Shown: piece by piece, positions 1 to 8,469 of the stretch
How the letters are laid out: every line of letters begins with the position of its first letter
Position numbering within the stretch: the first letter of the stretch is position 1
DNA from: Candidatus Sumerlaeota bacterium
GTDB taxonomy: Bacteria > Sumerlaeota > Sumerlaeia > Sumerlaeales > Sumerlaeaceae
Reading direction: 5' to 3'
Assembly: GCA_026398535.1 (NCBI GenBank)
Contig: JAPLSQ010000056.1
Coordinates: forward strand, 1 to 57,772
Length of the DNA stretch: 57,772 bases
The notes under the pieces: model-generated
The model's database searches: none
Seen by the model: the letters and a program-made list of their open reading frames with translations, nothing else
What the model was told of the DNA's origin: nothing
Made by a program: the position numbers and the translations under genes

Positions 1-1
1 G

Positions 2-1327
2 GCCGGCGCACTTGTCAACGAGCGTGGCGACATCCTTTACCTTCACGGCCACACCGGTCTCTGCCTGGAACCGGCGCCGGGCGAGGCCGACATGAACATC
101 CTGAAGATGGCCCGCGCCGGGTTGCGGCGCGAGCTGACCAGCGCCTTGCACAAAGCCTCTATACACAAAGAGCTGGTCCGCTGTCCGGGCCTGCGGGTCA
201 AAACCAATGGCGGGTTCGCCGCCGTCAATCTGACGATCCAGCCGGTGTCCTCAGGCGCCGAGCCGTCCATGCTGCTGGTCATTTTCGAGGAAGCTCCGCC
301 GGCGAACCAGGAGGCGCCCTCAATGGCCGCCGACGCGGGCGAAGGCGCGGACGCGGCCCAGGACACCGACGCGCGCATCGCGGCGCTGAAACAGGAATTG
401 CGCGCCAAGGAGGAATACCTCCAGACCACCAACGAGGAAATGGAAACCACCAACGAGGAACTCAAGTCCTCCAACGAGGAAATGCAGTCGGTGAACGAGG
501 AAATGCAGTCCATCAACGAGGAACTGGAGACCTCCAAGGAGGAGCTGCAATCGGTGAACGAGGAGCTGGCCACGGTCAACACCGAGCTGCAAACCAAGGT
601 GTCCGATCTTTCGCGCGCCAACAACGACATGAACAACCTGCTTGCCGGCACGGGCATCGGCACCATCTTCGTGGACCATCAACTGCGCATCCTGCGTTTC
701 ACCCCGGCCGTGACCCAGGTGATCAACCTGATCCTGACCGACGTTGGGCGGCCGGTGGGCCACATCGTCTCGAACTTGACGGGTTATGACCATTTGGTGG
801 CGGACATCCAGTCGGTTCTGGACACCCTGGCGCCGCGCGATGCCGAGGTTCAGACCAATGCGGGCGCGTGGTGTCTGATGCGCATCCGCCCCTACCGCAC
901 CTTGGATAACATGATCGAGGGCGCGGTGATCACGTTCGTGGACATCACCGAGCGCAAGCGGCTGGAAGGGCTGGTTCGGCTGGGTGTCGTCGTGCGCGAC
1001 TCGAACGATGCCATCACGATGCAGGACCTGGAGGGCCACATTTTGGGGTGGAATCGCGGCGCCGAGCGGATGTATGGCTGGAACGAAGCCGAGGCGCTGA
1101 CGATGAACATCCGCGACATAATCCCGGAGGACCAGCGCGAAGAGGAGCTGGCCGCGGCGCGGCAGCTTAGCCGTGCTGAGGTTCTGCAGCCGTATCGCGC
1201 GCGGCGGATCGCCAAAGACGGCCGAATCGTGGAGATCTGGCTGACCGCCACCGCCCTGGCGAATGAAGCCGGGGAAGTCTATGCCATCGCGACCACGGAG
1301 AGAGGAACATCGATTGCCAACGATTAA
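2..1327 (+). CDS. CheB/CheR-type chemotaxis methyltransferase with PAS domains, 3' part (5' end outside window)
   Basis: The frame is open from the first bases of the window, so the gene begins upstream. What is visible is the tail of a CheB-CheR-PAS hybrid: a PAS-like segment (ALVNERGDILYLHGHTG), then a long coiled coil with repeated NEEM/NEEL heptads (bases 390-600), then two PAS domains (about bases 630-960 and 970-1300). The coiled coil rich in TNEELKSSNEEM is typical of this family, which carries methylesterase and methyltransferase domains further upstream. The protein probably works as a sensory adaptor for the multi-PAS hybrid kinase that follows at 1418. No kinase domain is present in this fragment. 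The call is firm for the PAS/coiled-coil part and inferred for the missing N-terminus. Confidence 0.85.
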   Translation, partial: AGALVNERGDILYLHGHTGLCLEPAPGEADMNILKMARAGLRRELTSALHKASIHKELVRCPGLRVKTNGGFAAVNLTIQPVSSGAEPSMLLVIFEEAPPANQEAPSMAADAGEGADAAQDTDARIAALKQELRAKEEYLQTTNEEMETTNEELKSSNEEMQSVNEEMQSINEELETSKEELQSVNEELATVNTELQTKVSDLSRANNDMNNLLAGTGIGTIFVDHQLRILRFTPAVTQVINLILTDVGRPVGHIVSNLTGYDHLVADIQSVLDTLAPRDAEVQTNAGAWCLMRIRPYRTLDNMIEGAVITFVDITERKRLEGLVRLGVVVRDSNDAITMQDLEGHILGWNRGAERMYGWNEAEALTMNIRDIIPEDQREEELAAARQLSRAEVLQPYRARRIAKDGRIVEIWLTATALANEAGEVYAIATTERGTSIAND

Positions 1328-1345
1328 CCGTGACGTAAGGTTTGA

Positions 1346-1413
1346 AAATGATATTCACCACACGGAGAACACGGACGAACACGGACAACCACAGACAACC
1401 ACGGACGAACACG
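1346..1413 (+). repeat. Family A interspersed repeat, copy 1
   Basis: The copy starts with ATGATATTCACCACACGGAG and continues as repeated AACACGGACGAACACGGACA modules. It fills almost the whole gap between the CheB/R-PAS gene and the hybrid kinase gene and ends four bases before the kinase start codon. About a dozen related copies occur to 25.2 kb, on the same strand. Confidence 0.85.
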
Positions 1414-1417
1414 AAAG

Positions 1418-4303
1418 ATGACAGCAAGGAATGACGGACGCGATGATGGCGCCAATCTGCGCCGGCAGGCGGAGAAAAAAGCCATAGCGGAAAAGGCGGA
1501 GACTCGCGAGGCTCTATCGTCAGAGGAAACGCAACGTGTGCTCCACGAGTTGCACGTGCATCAGATCGAGCTGGAAGCGCAGAACGAGGAGTTGCGAAAA
1601 ATCCAGTGTCAACTGGAAACCTCGAGGGCGCGCTATTTCGACCTTTACGACCTGGCCCCCGTGGGCTATCTCACCGTAAACGAAAAGAGTCTGATCCTCG
1701 AAGTCAATCTCACCGCCGCCACTCTGTTTGGCGTGGCGAAAAGAAAGTTGCTCGGGGCGCCGTTGGCCCGCTTTGTCTTTCGTGAAGATCAGGATATCTT
1801 CTATCGTCGCAGCAAACAGCTCTTTGAAACCGGCAAACCTCAGTCTTATGAGTTGAGGCTGGTGAAAAAAGACGGCTCTCACTTCTGTGCGCTGGTGGAC
1901 ATGACCGTCGCGCGGGATGACGAGGACGGATTGCCCGTGTGCCGCGTCACGATAGCCGACCTCACCGGGCAAAAGCAGACGGAGGAGACGCTGCGCGCAT
2001 CACAGCAGATCATCGAAGGGATTCTGAACGCGATACCAGTGAGGATATTCTGGAAGGACAAGAATCTCGTTTACATGGGCTGTAACACGGGATTCGCGCG
2101 CGATGCAGGATTTGACGATCCGAAAGACATCGTCGGTAAAGATGATTACCAGATGGGGTGGCGTGATCAGGCGGACTTGTATCGCAGCGATGACCGCCAG
2201 GTCATCGAAAACGACTGCCCCAGGCTTTTCATCGAAGAATCCCAGACGACCCATGAAGGGAACACCCTCACGCTTCTTACGAGCAAGATCCCTCTGCGCG
2301 ATTCCATGGGGAAGATCAACGGCATACTCGGAACGTATATGGACATCACCGAGCACAAGCGGGAGGTGGAGGCGTTGCGGGAGAACGAATCCAGGTTCCG
2401 CCGCATTTCCGACATCATTTCCGACATTGCCTTTTCCTGTACGATGAAGGAGAATGGCAAATATCTCATCGATTGGATAACCGGCGCCGTGGAATTAATC
2501 ACCGGGTATACCCTTGAGGAACTAAAAGCCCATGGTTGCTGGCGTTTCCTTGTGCTGGAAGAGGACCTTCCCCTCTTTGATCGGCATGTTACCGGTATTA
2601 TGCCAGGATCTTCGGATACTTGCGAGTTAAAAATCCGTCATCGAAATGGCGAGATTCGATGGGTCTGCTCGTTTGCACAGTGTATTACAGAACCCGATAA
2701 AGCATCGTCTTTCCGCCTGTATGGCGGATTAATCGACATCACGGACCGCAAGCGGGCCGAGGAGAGATTGCGCTACCAATATGAGGTGCGGCAAGCCATC
2801 CTCGACAACATCCCGGTCATGGTCGCGTTGCTCGACCGCGAAGACCGCCACCTGTTTATCAACCCCTGTTGGCAGTCCACTCTCGGCTGGTCACTTGAAG
2901 AAATGATGCATAAGGACGTTCTTTCCAAGCCCTATCCCGACCTGGAGCACCGAAAGCTTGTGTTGGACCATATCAACAGGGCCGAAGGACGTTGGGGCGA
3001 CTTTAAGACCAAGACACGCGATGGGCGCGTGCTTGATACATCCTGGATCAACGTATCGCTTTCGGACGGTACCAAAATCGGTATTGGAATTGACGTTAGC
3101 GAACGCAAGCGGGCCGCGGAGGAAAAGCTGAAGCTGGACCGGCAGATCCAGCAGACGCAGAAGCTGGAGAGCCTTGGGGTTCTGTCCGCGGGCATCGCCC
3201 ACGATTTCAACAACATCCTGATGGCGATTGTGGGTTATGCCGACCTGTCGCTCAACGGTCTCTCGCCGTTGTCGCCCATCCGCGATTACGTCACGCAAAT
3301 CACGAAGGCCTCGCACCGCGGCGCCGAACTGTGCCGCCAGATGCTGGCGTATACAGGGAAAGGCAGCTTCGCCCTCGAGCGGATTGACCTGCGCGTGCTC
3401 ATCGAAGAAATGTCCCATATGCTGACAATCACGGTCTCGAAGAAAGCGGTTTTCAACCTGCGCCTCGAGCGTGTCCTTCCGCTGATCCAGGCCGATCCGA
3501 GCCAGATCCGCCAGGTGATCATGAACCTGATCATCAACGCCTCGGAAGCCATCGGCGAGCAAAGCGGCGTGATCAGCGTCACGACTGGCACTATGCGGTG
3601 TGACGCCGACCACCCGTGCGAGACCGTCCTGGGCAATGACCTGACGCCCGGATGTTACGCGTATATCGAAGTGGCCGACACCGGCTGCGGGATGGATGCG
3701 GAAACCAGGGCGCGCGTCTTCGATCCGTTTTTCACCACGAAGTTCACCGGGCGCGGGCTGGGGCTGTCGGCCATCCTCGGCATCGTCAAGGCGCACAAGG
3801 GCGCCATCGAGGTCCGCAGCGAGCCGGGCAAGGGAACGACCTTCAAAGTGTTCTTTCCCGCGCTTGAGATCAGCAAGGCCGGCGCGGGAGTTGAAGCGGC
3901 CGCCGCGGCCGCCGACCCCAAGTGGCGCGGCAGCGGAACGATCCTGCTGGTTGATGACGAAAAGATTCTGCGCACCGTCGGCGGCGACCTGCTGGATCTG
4001 CTCGGCTTCACCGTTCTGACCGCCGCTAACGGCCGCGATGCCGTGAACATCTACCGTGAGCGCGGCGCCGAAATCAGCCTCGTGCTGATGGACCTGACCA
4101 TGCCCCAGATGAATGGCATTGAAGCCTTTGATGAGTTGCGCCGGCTGAATCCGGACGTTCGGGTCGTCATGGTCAGCGGCTACAGCGCGCAGGATGTCGC
4201 CTCGCGCTACGCCAGAAAGGGCCTGGCCGGCGTCATCCAGAAACCCTACACGCTGTCGGAACTCAGTGAAAAGCTGCGAAGTGTGTTTGAGGCGGGTGTG
4301 TGA
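1418..4303 (+). CDS. Multi-PAS hybrid sensor histidine kinase with receiver domain
   Basis: A 961-residue soluble hybrid kinase. An N-terminal helical segment (HQIELEAQNEELRK) leads into four PAS domains (about residues 70-190, 195-310, 320-440, 455-565). The dimerisation domain has the phospho-acceptor His595 in GIAHDFNNIL. The ATPase domain follows, with N box NLIINASEA, G1 box DTGCGMD and G2 box GRGLGLS. The C-terminal receiver (about 843-960) has the acidic pair in LLVDDE, the phospho-acceptor Asp892 in LMDLTMPQMNG and the conserved Lys in QKPY. No membrane segment is seen, so it should sense a cytoplasmic or redox-type signal. It sits directly after a CheB/R-PAS gene, a common pairing, with only a repeat between them. 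The start at 1418 lacks a clear Shine-Dalgarno because the repeat occupies that position. The cognate output is not visible in the window. Confidence 0.93.
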   Translation: MTARNDGRDDGANLRRQAEKKAIAEKAETREALSSEETQRVLHELHVHQIELEAQNEELRKIQCQLETSRARYFDLYDLAPVGYLTVNEKSLILEVNLTAATLFGVAKRKLLGAPLARFVFREDQDIFYRRSKQLFETGKPQSYELRLVKKDGSHFCALVDMTVARDDEDGLPVCRVTIADLTGQKQTEETLRASQQIIEGILNAIPVRIFWKDKNLVYMGCNTGFARDAGFDDPKDIVGKDDYQMGWRDQADLYRSDDRQVIENDCPRLFIEESQTTHEGNTLTLLTSKIPLRDSMGKINGILGTYMDITEHKREVEALRENESRFRRISDIISDIAFSCTMKENGKYLIDWITGAVELITGYTLEELKAHGCWRFLVLEEDLPLFDRHVTGIMPGSSDTCELKIRHRNGEIRWVCSFAQCITEPDKASSFRLYGGLIDITDRKRAEERLRYQYEVRQAILDNIPVMVALLDREDRHLFINPCWQSTLGWSLEEMMHKDVLSKPYPDLEHRKLVLDHINRAEGRWGDFKTKTRDGRVLDTSWINVSLSDGTKIGIGIDVSERKRAAEEKLKLDRQIQQTQKLESLGVLSAGIAHDFNNILMAIVGYADLSLNGLSPLSPIRDYVTQITKASHRGAELCRQMLAYTGKGSFALERIDLRVLIEEMSHMLTITVSKKAVFNLRLERVLPLIQADPSQIRQVIMNLIINASEAIGEQSGVISVTTGTMRCDADHPCETVLGNDLTPGCYAYIEVADTGCGMDAETRARVFDPFFTTKFTGRGLGLSAILGIVKAHKGAIEVRSEPGKGTTFKVFFPALEISKAGAGVEAAAAAADPKWRGSGTILLVDDEKILRTVGGDLLDLLGFTVLTAANGRDAVNIYRERGAEISLVLMDLTMPQMNGIEAFDELRRLNPDVRVVMVSGYSAQDVASRYARKGLAGVIQKPYTLSELSEKLRSVFEAGV

Positions 4304-4310
4304 CCCGCAT

Positions 4311-4338
4311 CGCGGAGAACACGGGCACCACCACGGAC
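4311..4338 (+). repeat. Degenerate family A repeat
   Basis: GCGGAGAACACGGGCACCAC followed by CACGGAC resembles the ACAC/CACGGAC modules of the other copies but with several changes. It lies just after the stop of the hybrid kinase gene. Nothing else recognisable is seen in the gap 4339-4502, apart from a short inverted repeat GGATA-TACG-TATCC near 4379. Confidence 0.45.
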
Positions 4339-4502
4339 TCTTGATTTTGGTGAGTTTTAGGGGGTTTTTACGTGCCTTGGATATACGTATCCACGCGCTT
4401 GTAATACCGTCTGCACGTTGAGGGTGCGTACGCATGTATATCCAGCGTATAAAACGGGGCCAGACCTGCTCAATAACAGGGAACTTAGTGAACGGGAACC
4501 GA

Positions 4503-4808
4503 TCACTTCGACCCAGCTTGAACGACCTCGTATTGCTTCCCGATTGTCTTTTGGAACGCCGGGCTGATGGCATGCCAGTCGAGAACGTCCACCTGGATGG
4601 GCAGATCAGACTCGGAAAAGGCGTTTCTAATTTCTTCGAGGCGGCTTATGCCGATGATCTCCCCGCTGACCAGCGCGATATCCAGATCGGAATACCTGGG
4701 GGAGACATGGTTGACGCGCGAGCCGAACACGCGCGCTTCGACACCCGGCATATATGTGCGGAGAATACGCCTGATCTCGTCAAGTGACTTTTCATCAAGA
4801 TCAATCAT
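4503..4808 (-). CDS. MNT-type nucleotidyltransferase domain protein
   Basis: A 101-residue minimal nucleotidyltransferase of the DNA polymerase beta fold. The signature GSRVNHVSPRYSDLDIAL gives the G-S motif and the two metal-binding aspartates of the D-x-D pair, and VDVLDW supplies the third acidic strand. I chose the ATG at 4808 because it starts just before the first helix (MIDLDEKSLDEIRR); an in-frame extension to 4883 adds residues unlike the family. Proteins of this size usually pair with a HEPN partner in MNT/HEPN toxin-antitoxin loci, where the MNT protein AMPylates or otherwise neutralises the HEPN RNase. No intact HEPN gene is visible on either side. A short overlapping ORF upstream may be a remnant. 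Confidence 0.8.
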   Translation of the reverse strand: MIDLDEKSLDEIRRILRTYMPGVEARVFGSRVNHVSPRYSDLDIALVSGEIIGISRLEEIRNAFSESDLPIQVDVLDWHAISPAFQKTIGKQYEVVQAGSK

Positions 4809-5040
4809 TCTTTTCTTCCAGCCGGTCGAGAAGCGCCTTTGCATGGGGCAGAAAACGCATCGCCGCGTTCTCGCGCCATTCAATGATCATAACAACATCA
4901 ACATCATACTGTTCAATTTGCCGTCAGTATGCGCGCCGATTCCATTCCGGGTCATCCCTGGCGGTCTTTGCGGCTTGGCGCGAGGCTTTCCCGCCCGGCC
5001 CGCAACGCCGGTTTCCGTCCGCCGGACGCAATTTAGTCAT
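4801..5040 (-). other. Possible gene remnant upstream of the MNT gene
   Basis: In one minus-strand frame there are 38 codons from ATG at 5040, a TGA at 4924-4926, then open codons to a TGA at 4801 that overlaps the MNT start (AATGATTGA). The distal piece would read MIIEWRENAAMRFLPHAK from an ATG at 4890. The overlapping stop/start suggests translational coupling. I cannot assign a family: the piece lacks the R-x4-6-H motif of HEPN proteins. It may be a decayed partner gene or chance open frame. Confidence 0.25.
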
Positions 5041-5056
5041 TGAATCTTCGGGATAA

Positions 5057-5107
5057 GAAACTGATATTCACCACAGAGACAGAGAGACACAGAGACACAG
5101 AGAAAAG
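5057..5107 (+). repeat. Family A interspersed repeat, CACAGAG-type copy
   Basis: AAACTGATATTCACCACAGA is followed by GACAGAGAGACACAGAGACA and a terminal CAGAGAAAAG that abuts the ATG at 5108. It is the AGAGACAC-rich variant of the family and supplies the only purine-rich stretch (GAGAAAAG) that could act as a ribosome-binding site for the next gene. Confidence 0.85.
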
Positions 5108-6847
5108 ATGCTCAATGGCGTAAGGTTTGAACTGGCCGCCTCGGTCGGTGCGCTGGCGCGTGTTCCGCTGTGGGTGATTGCCGGGCTGGCGTGTTTCGTG
5201 ATCTATTGTTACAAGCCCTTTATCCAGAGCAGCATGGACAATCAGCCGTTGCGGCTGGGCGCGCTTCTTCTGGCGCGCGACGCCACGCTCGATTTTTCGG
5301 CGACCAAACTGAAGCTCTCGGAATTCTACAGTTTTCGTGTTCACCCCGACGGTCGGATCAGCTCGCACACGCCGATCGGGACGGCGATTTATGGTGCGTT
5401 GTTTTTCGTATTTGCGCGCGTCTGCGGCGTTCGGCTCGTGGAGGAGAATGTCGTTTATATCGACAGTTTTGCGGCGTCGGCTCTGACGGCGTTGTCGGCG
5501 TGCATGGCGTCATGGCTCACTCGCCGCCAGGGCAGGGCGGCATCCCTGTTCATTGGTCTGGCCTGCGGCTTGGCCACGGCCTCGTGGTCGACGGCCAGCC
5601 GGTGCATGTGGCAGCACACCGGCGCCCAGTTTTCGCTGTTTGCCGCGCTCTGCCTGCTCGACGGCGAGCGCAAGCCCGTGTGGCGCGTCGTGTTCGGGGC
5701 GCTCATGCTGGGCATGACCGTGTGGTGCCGCCCCTATCTTGCGCCGGCATGCGCCATCGTTCTTGCGTTCGAGGTCAGACACAGCCGCCGGGCCATGATC
5801 GGCGGCGCGGCGGCGGGCCTGGCCGCCCTCCTGTTGTGGATGGCCTGCAATCTCGTCTTGTCAGGGACGTTGTTCGGCACCTACATCTCAGTCTCGACCT
5901 TCCGGCTCAATCGCGGCATCGAATACTGGGATCGTCTGTGGGGAAGCCTCGTCTCGCCCAACCGGGGGATGTTTGTTTTTTCGCCGCTCATGCTCATGGC
6001 TGCTTCCTGCGTTCCTTACTACCTGTGGAAATGGAAGCTCGATCCGCGCATGACGATGCTGGCACTGGCCGCGTCGGTGGCGATCCTTGGCCGCGGTTTC
6101 CTGGTCGGCTGGCACGGCGGCCACTCTTATGGCGCCCGGACGATGCTTGACTCGACGCCGTTTCTTTTGCTGCTCATGTCGCCGCTCGCGGCCTGGATGC
6201 TCACCCCGCGTCGCGCGGTTTCGTGCGTTCCCATCGGTCTTTTCGCTCTTTCGGCCGCGATTCAGTTTCTTGGCGTGGCGCGCGATTACGAGTCGTGGAA
6301 CATCGCGATGCGAATGAACATGGCGGACAACGCGTGGAATTGGCGCAAACCGCAGATTCTGCATTGCCTGACAAATGGCGAGTGGACGCGGGGTCCGCTG
6401 CTCCAGCCCGCCGGTTTTTATTATAGCATCCCTGCCGACGGCGTCATCAAAATGGACGGCCGGCTGGACAATCCCTTCCTTCGCTACGGCTTTTCCGAAC
6501 TTGCCGCGGGGATGGCCTGGGCCATGCCGCCGCGCGCCGGGCTGGCGGTCTATCTGCCCGCGCAAGTGGCCGTGCAGCTCAAGATCGATCTGCTCGCCCA
6601 GCCATTTCCGCTCGATCCCACGGTCATCGGCGTTTACTGGAACGGCCACAAGGCGGGCGACATTGCGGTCTATGTGAGAGACCCGGAATTCAACAACATG
6701 CCGATATTCAGGGTTCCCGTGGAATATGTGCGGGCGGGTCTCAACACCATCGAGTTGCGGGTGAGCCGCGTCTACTACAAGGACGCGGGGAGTTCGCCCA
6801 TGGGCGCGCTGGTCGACAAGGTCATCGTTCGCCCCGCGGGGCGCTAA
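5108..6847 (+). CDS. Polytopic membrane protein, glycosyltransferase-39/PMT-like
   Basis: A 579-residue inner-membrane protein. The first hydrophobic helix (LWVIAGLACFVIYCY) is followed by an extracytoplasmic loop with RISSHTPIGTAIYG, then about nine further hydrophobic segments up to about residue 415. A soluble C-terminal domain of about 160 residues, rich in beta-strand pattern, completes it. This layout and the loop composition fit membrane glycosyltransferases that use lipid-linked sugars or related hypothetical membrane proteins of uncultured bacteria. I see no invariant D-E motif that would fix the family. It overlaps by 3 bp, tail to tail, with the gene at 6844-7317. Because that neighbour and the next gene on the minus strand also look glycan-related, a role in surface polysaccharide or glycolipid assembly is likely but inferred. 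Confidence 0.65.
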   Translation: MLNGVRFELAASVGALARVPLWVIAGLACFVIYCYKPFIQSSMDNQPLRLGALLLARDATLDFSATKLKLSEFYSFRVHPDGRISSHTPIGTAIYGALFFVFARVCGVRLVEENVVYIDSFAASALTALSACMASWLTRRQGRAASLFIGLACGLATASWSTASRCMWQHTGAQFSLFAALCLLDGERKPVWRVVFGALMLGMTVWCRPYLAPACAIVLAFEVRHSRRAMIGGAAAGLAALLLWMACNLVLSGTLFGTYISVSTFRLNRGIEYWDRLWGSLVSPNRGMFVFSPLMLMAASCVPYYLWKWKLDPRMTMLALAASVAILGRGFLVGWHGGHSYGARTMLDSTPFLLLLMSPLAAWMLTPRRAVSCVPIGLFALSAAIQFLGVARDYESWNIAMRMNMADNAWNWRKPQILHCLTNGEWTRGPLLQPAGFYYSIPADGVIKMDGRLDNPFLRYGFSELAAGMAWAMPPRAGLAVYLPAQVAVQLKIDLLAQPFPLDPTVIGVYWNGHKAGDIAVYVRDPEFNNMPIFRVPVEYVRAGLNTIELRVSRVYYKDAGSSPMGALVDKVIVRPAGR

Positions 6848-7317
6848 ACCACCCTGATCGCCGCGACCATGATTCCAAGCCGCCGGAAATCGCTGTTGCG
6901 CAAATAACGATCCGGAACAAACGGGGCGGATAAGGCGCGCGTTCCCGGGAACGTTTCGCATCGGATGGTGAATTGCGCGGGCGCATTGTCCTCCGCCAGT
7001 TCCAATGTTTTTAGGGTCATTTCGGCAATGGTCCAGAAATCCGATGGCGCGGCGGCAGGAAGATGACAGAGCAGACGCCCCGGCGCGTAGAGGGAAAGGG
7101 GGACGGGACGCCCGGTCAGCAAGGCTGGACCGCTGACCATGAAGCGCAGGGCTGACGCGCGTCGGGGAACTTCAAGGCAAAAATCCGCCCGTGCGCCCGT
7201 CCAGCGGAAGCAAACGCCGTTGCGCTCGTCATAGGCGCGGTCATGCCAGCCGACACCGCAGCGCAGGTGATCATTCACGCCCATGACAATCATGGTCAAT
7301 GGCATGATGTCAGACAT
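6844..7317 (-). CDS. Small beta-sandwich-like protein in a glycan gene cluster
   Basis: 157 residues with no signal peptide or membrane helix. The pattern GVGWHDRAYDERNGVCFRWT followed by alternating hydrophobic strands resembles a domain often attached to glycosyltransferases and methyltransferases of surface glycan clusters (G-x-GWY-x-E-x-FRW motif). Its start codon overlaps the last 8 bases of the upstream methyltransferase gene, so the two are probably translated together. The stop overlaps the convergent membrane-protein gene. I do not know a precise biochemical function. A carbohydrate-binding accessory domain is the most reasonable reading. Confidence 0.6.
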   Translation of the reverse strand: MSDIMPLTMIVMGVNDHLRCGVGWHDRAYDERNGVCFRWTGARADFCLEVPRRASALRFMVSGPALLTGRPVPLSLYAPGRLLCHLPAAAPSDFWTIAEMTLKTLELAEDNAPAQFTIRCETFPGTRALSAPFVPDRYLRNSDFRRLGIMVAAIRVV

Positions 7318-8371
7318 TGCGTTTGCCGCGCGGTTTTCCGTGGCGGATCCACTTTTTGAGTTTTCGCGCGATGCGTCCTGCGGTCGCCGCAGCGGATTGC
7401 GTCTTCCGCGGCGGATCTGCCGCGGATGCGCGGAGCGCTTGAATTTCTGCGGATTGCGCGGCCATGGCTTTTTCCATCTGGGAAAGATAATCGCCGGCGA
7501 TGCCGCCCCCGCCGCTTTCGAGCATGCTCCCCGTCTGTCTCAGCGCGGCGGCGGCGGCGGTCAGCAGTGACGCGAGTGCGTTGATTTGCGGCCCGATTGG
7601 TGGGTCGGCGGCGGCGGCGGCATCACTGTTCGCATCCAAAAACGCGCGCATGTGCGGGGCGTCCAATCCGGCCTTGTCCTTGCACGCGACGATGAGGTGG
7701 CGACAGGCGTGCGCGTCCGCCTTGCCGGGGAAATGCTTGTTGATAAGAGGCATGAATTCATCCCACGCCCTGCCGGCGCCGGGGAGCATTTCGGCAAGCG
7801 CTGCGCCGCCGAAAAGCAGAAACCACCGCAGAATGCTTCCACCGGGCACGGCCGCGCAGCTTGCGCCGAGCGATTCGAGGCGGCGCACGCTTTCGTCGAG
7901 GCGGGGCAGACCGTGTTTTCTGTGTTCCGCGAGCCATGGATTTTCCGTCATTCCTGCCGCCGCGCGCAATTCGCAAAGACGCGTCTCGGCCAGTTGAAGA
8001 CCGTGCGAAAAGAACGGTCCGCCAATGACGACCCATCGCGATGCGGCGCGCCACAGCTCTTGGAGAAATGCGGCGCGTTCAGCCGGCGCGACATGTTCCA
8101 AAACATCGCTGCAGACGACGGCCTGGAACCGCCCCGACGCAAATGGCAGCGCGGTTCCGCTGGCGCGGGCATAGAATGCGGGCCCCGCGGAGGGAAAATC
8201 CGCCGTGATCACCTGCGGCCCGTCGAGCATTCCCGCCAGCAGGCCTGGGTGTCCCCCCACGTCCAGCACAAGCGCGCCGCGGCGCAATTCCGCCGCTGCC
8301 AGCGCGTCCCTGATCGCCGTCAGCCGCGCGAAGGTGTCAAAATTAAGATGAAAATTGTTCACGGCGCTCAC
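7310..8371 (-). CDS. Class I SAM-dependent methyltransferase with C-terminal tail
   Basis: The Rossmann-type methyltransferase core carries motif I (LVLDVGGHPG), an acidic residue after strand 2 (ITADFPSAGP), and CSDVLEHV as motif IV, all typical of Methyltransf_11 proteins. A basic, alanine-rich tail of about 100 residues follows the catalytic domain. I place the start at the GTG at 8371 (VSAVNNFHLNFDTF). The frame stays open to 8467, but the extra 32 codons read FLCVLCVSTDEYHC and similar peptides that come only from the family A repeat. The gene is divergent from prfB, with the repeat filling the space between them. It is followed by the beta-sandwich gene in an overlapping arrangement. 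The substrate is unknown; glycan or lipid methylation fits the neighbours. Confidence 0.75.
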   Translation of the reverse strand: MSAVNNFHLNFDTFARLTAIRDALAAAELRRGALVLDVGGHPGLLAGMLDGPQVITADFPSAGPAFYARASGTALPFASGRFQAVVCSDVLEHVAPAERAAFLQELWRAASRWVVIGGPFFSHGLQLAETRLCELRAAAGMTENPWLAEHRKHGLPRLDESVRRLESLGASCAAVPGGSILRWFLLFGGAALAEMLPGAGRAWDEFMPLINKHFPGKADAHACRHLIVACKDKAGLDAPHMRAFLDANSDAAAAADPPIGPQINALASLLTAAAAALRQTGSMLESGGGGIAGDYLSQMEKAMAAQSAEIQALRASAADPPRKTQSAAATAGRIARKLKKWIRHGKPRGKRNV

Positions 8372-8390
8372 AATGGTTATGACAGAGATT

Positions 8391-8469
8391 GAACACAAGA
8401 GACACAGAGACACGGACGAAGAACAATGATATTCATCTGTAGAGACACAGAGAACACAGAGAAACAATC
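8391..8469 (+). repeat. Family A repeat filling the divergent promoter region
   Basis: ACACAAGAGACACAGAGACA leads to CACGGACGAAGAAC, then AATGATATTCATCTGTAGAG and a second CACAGAGAAC block. Two modules are joined head to tail here. The copy occupies nearly all the space between the methyltransferase (minus) and prfB (plus). The element ends at the prfB start codon, and its reverse strand extends the methyltransferase frame. Confidence 0.85.

Noticed and set aside
4455..4500. Terminal sequence of a Y1 (REP-type) transposase element (GGGGCCAGACCTGCTCAATA)
   Set aside because: The string resembles one seen near such transposases, but no transposase gene or matching second end is present.
2891..4573. 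560-codon open frame on the minus strand
   Set aside because: It is antisense to the hybrid kinase's catalytic and receiver domains; composition is Arg/Gly/Asp-rich and unlike a real protein.
4801..5040. HEPN partner of the MNT nucleotidyltransferase
   Set aside because: The open stretch has an in-frame stop and lacks the R-x4-6-H motif, so I kept it only as a possible remnant.
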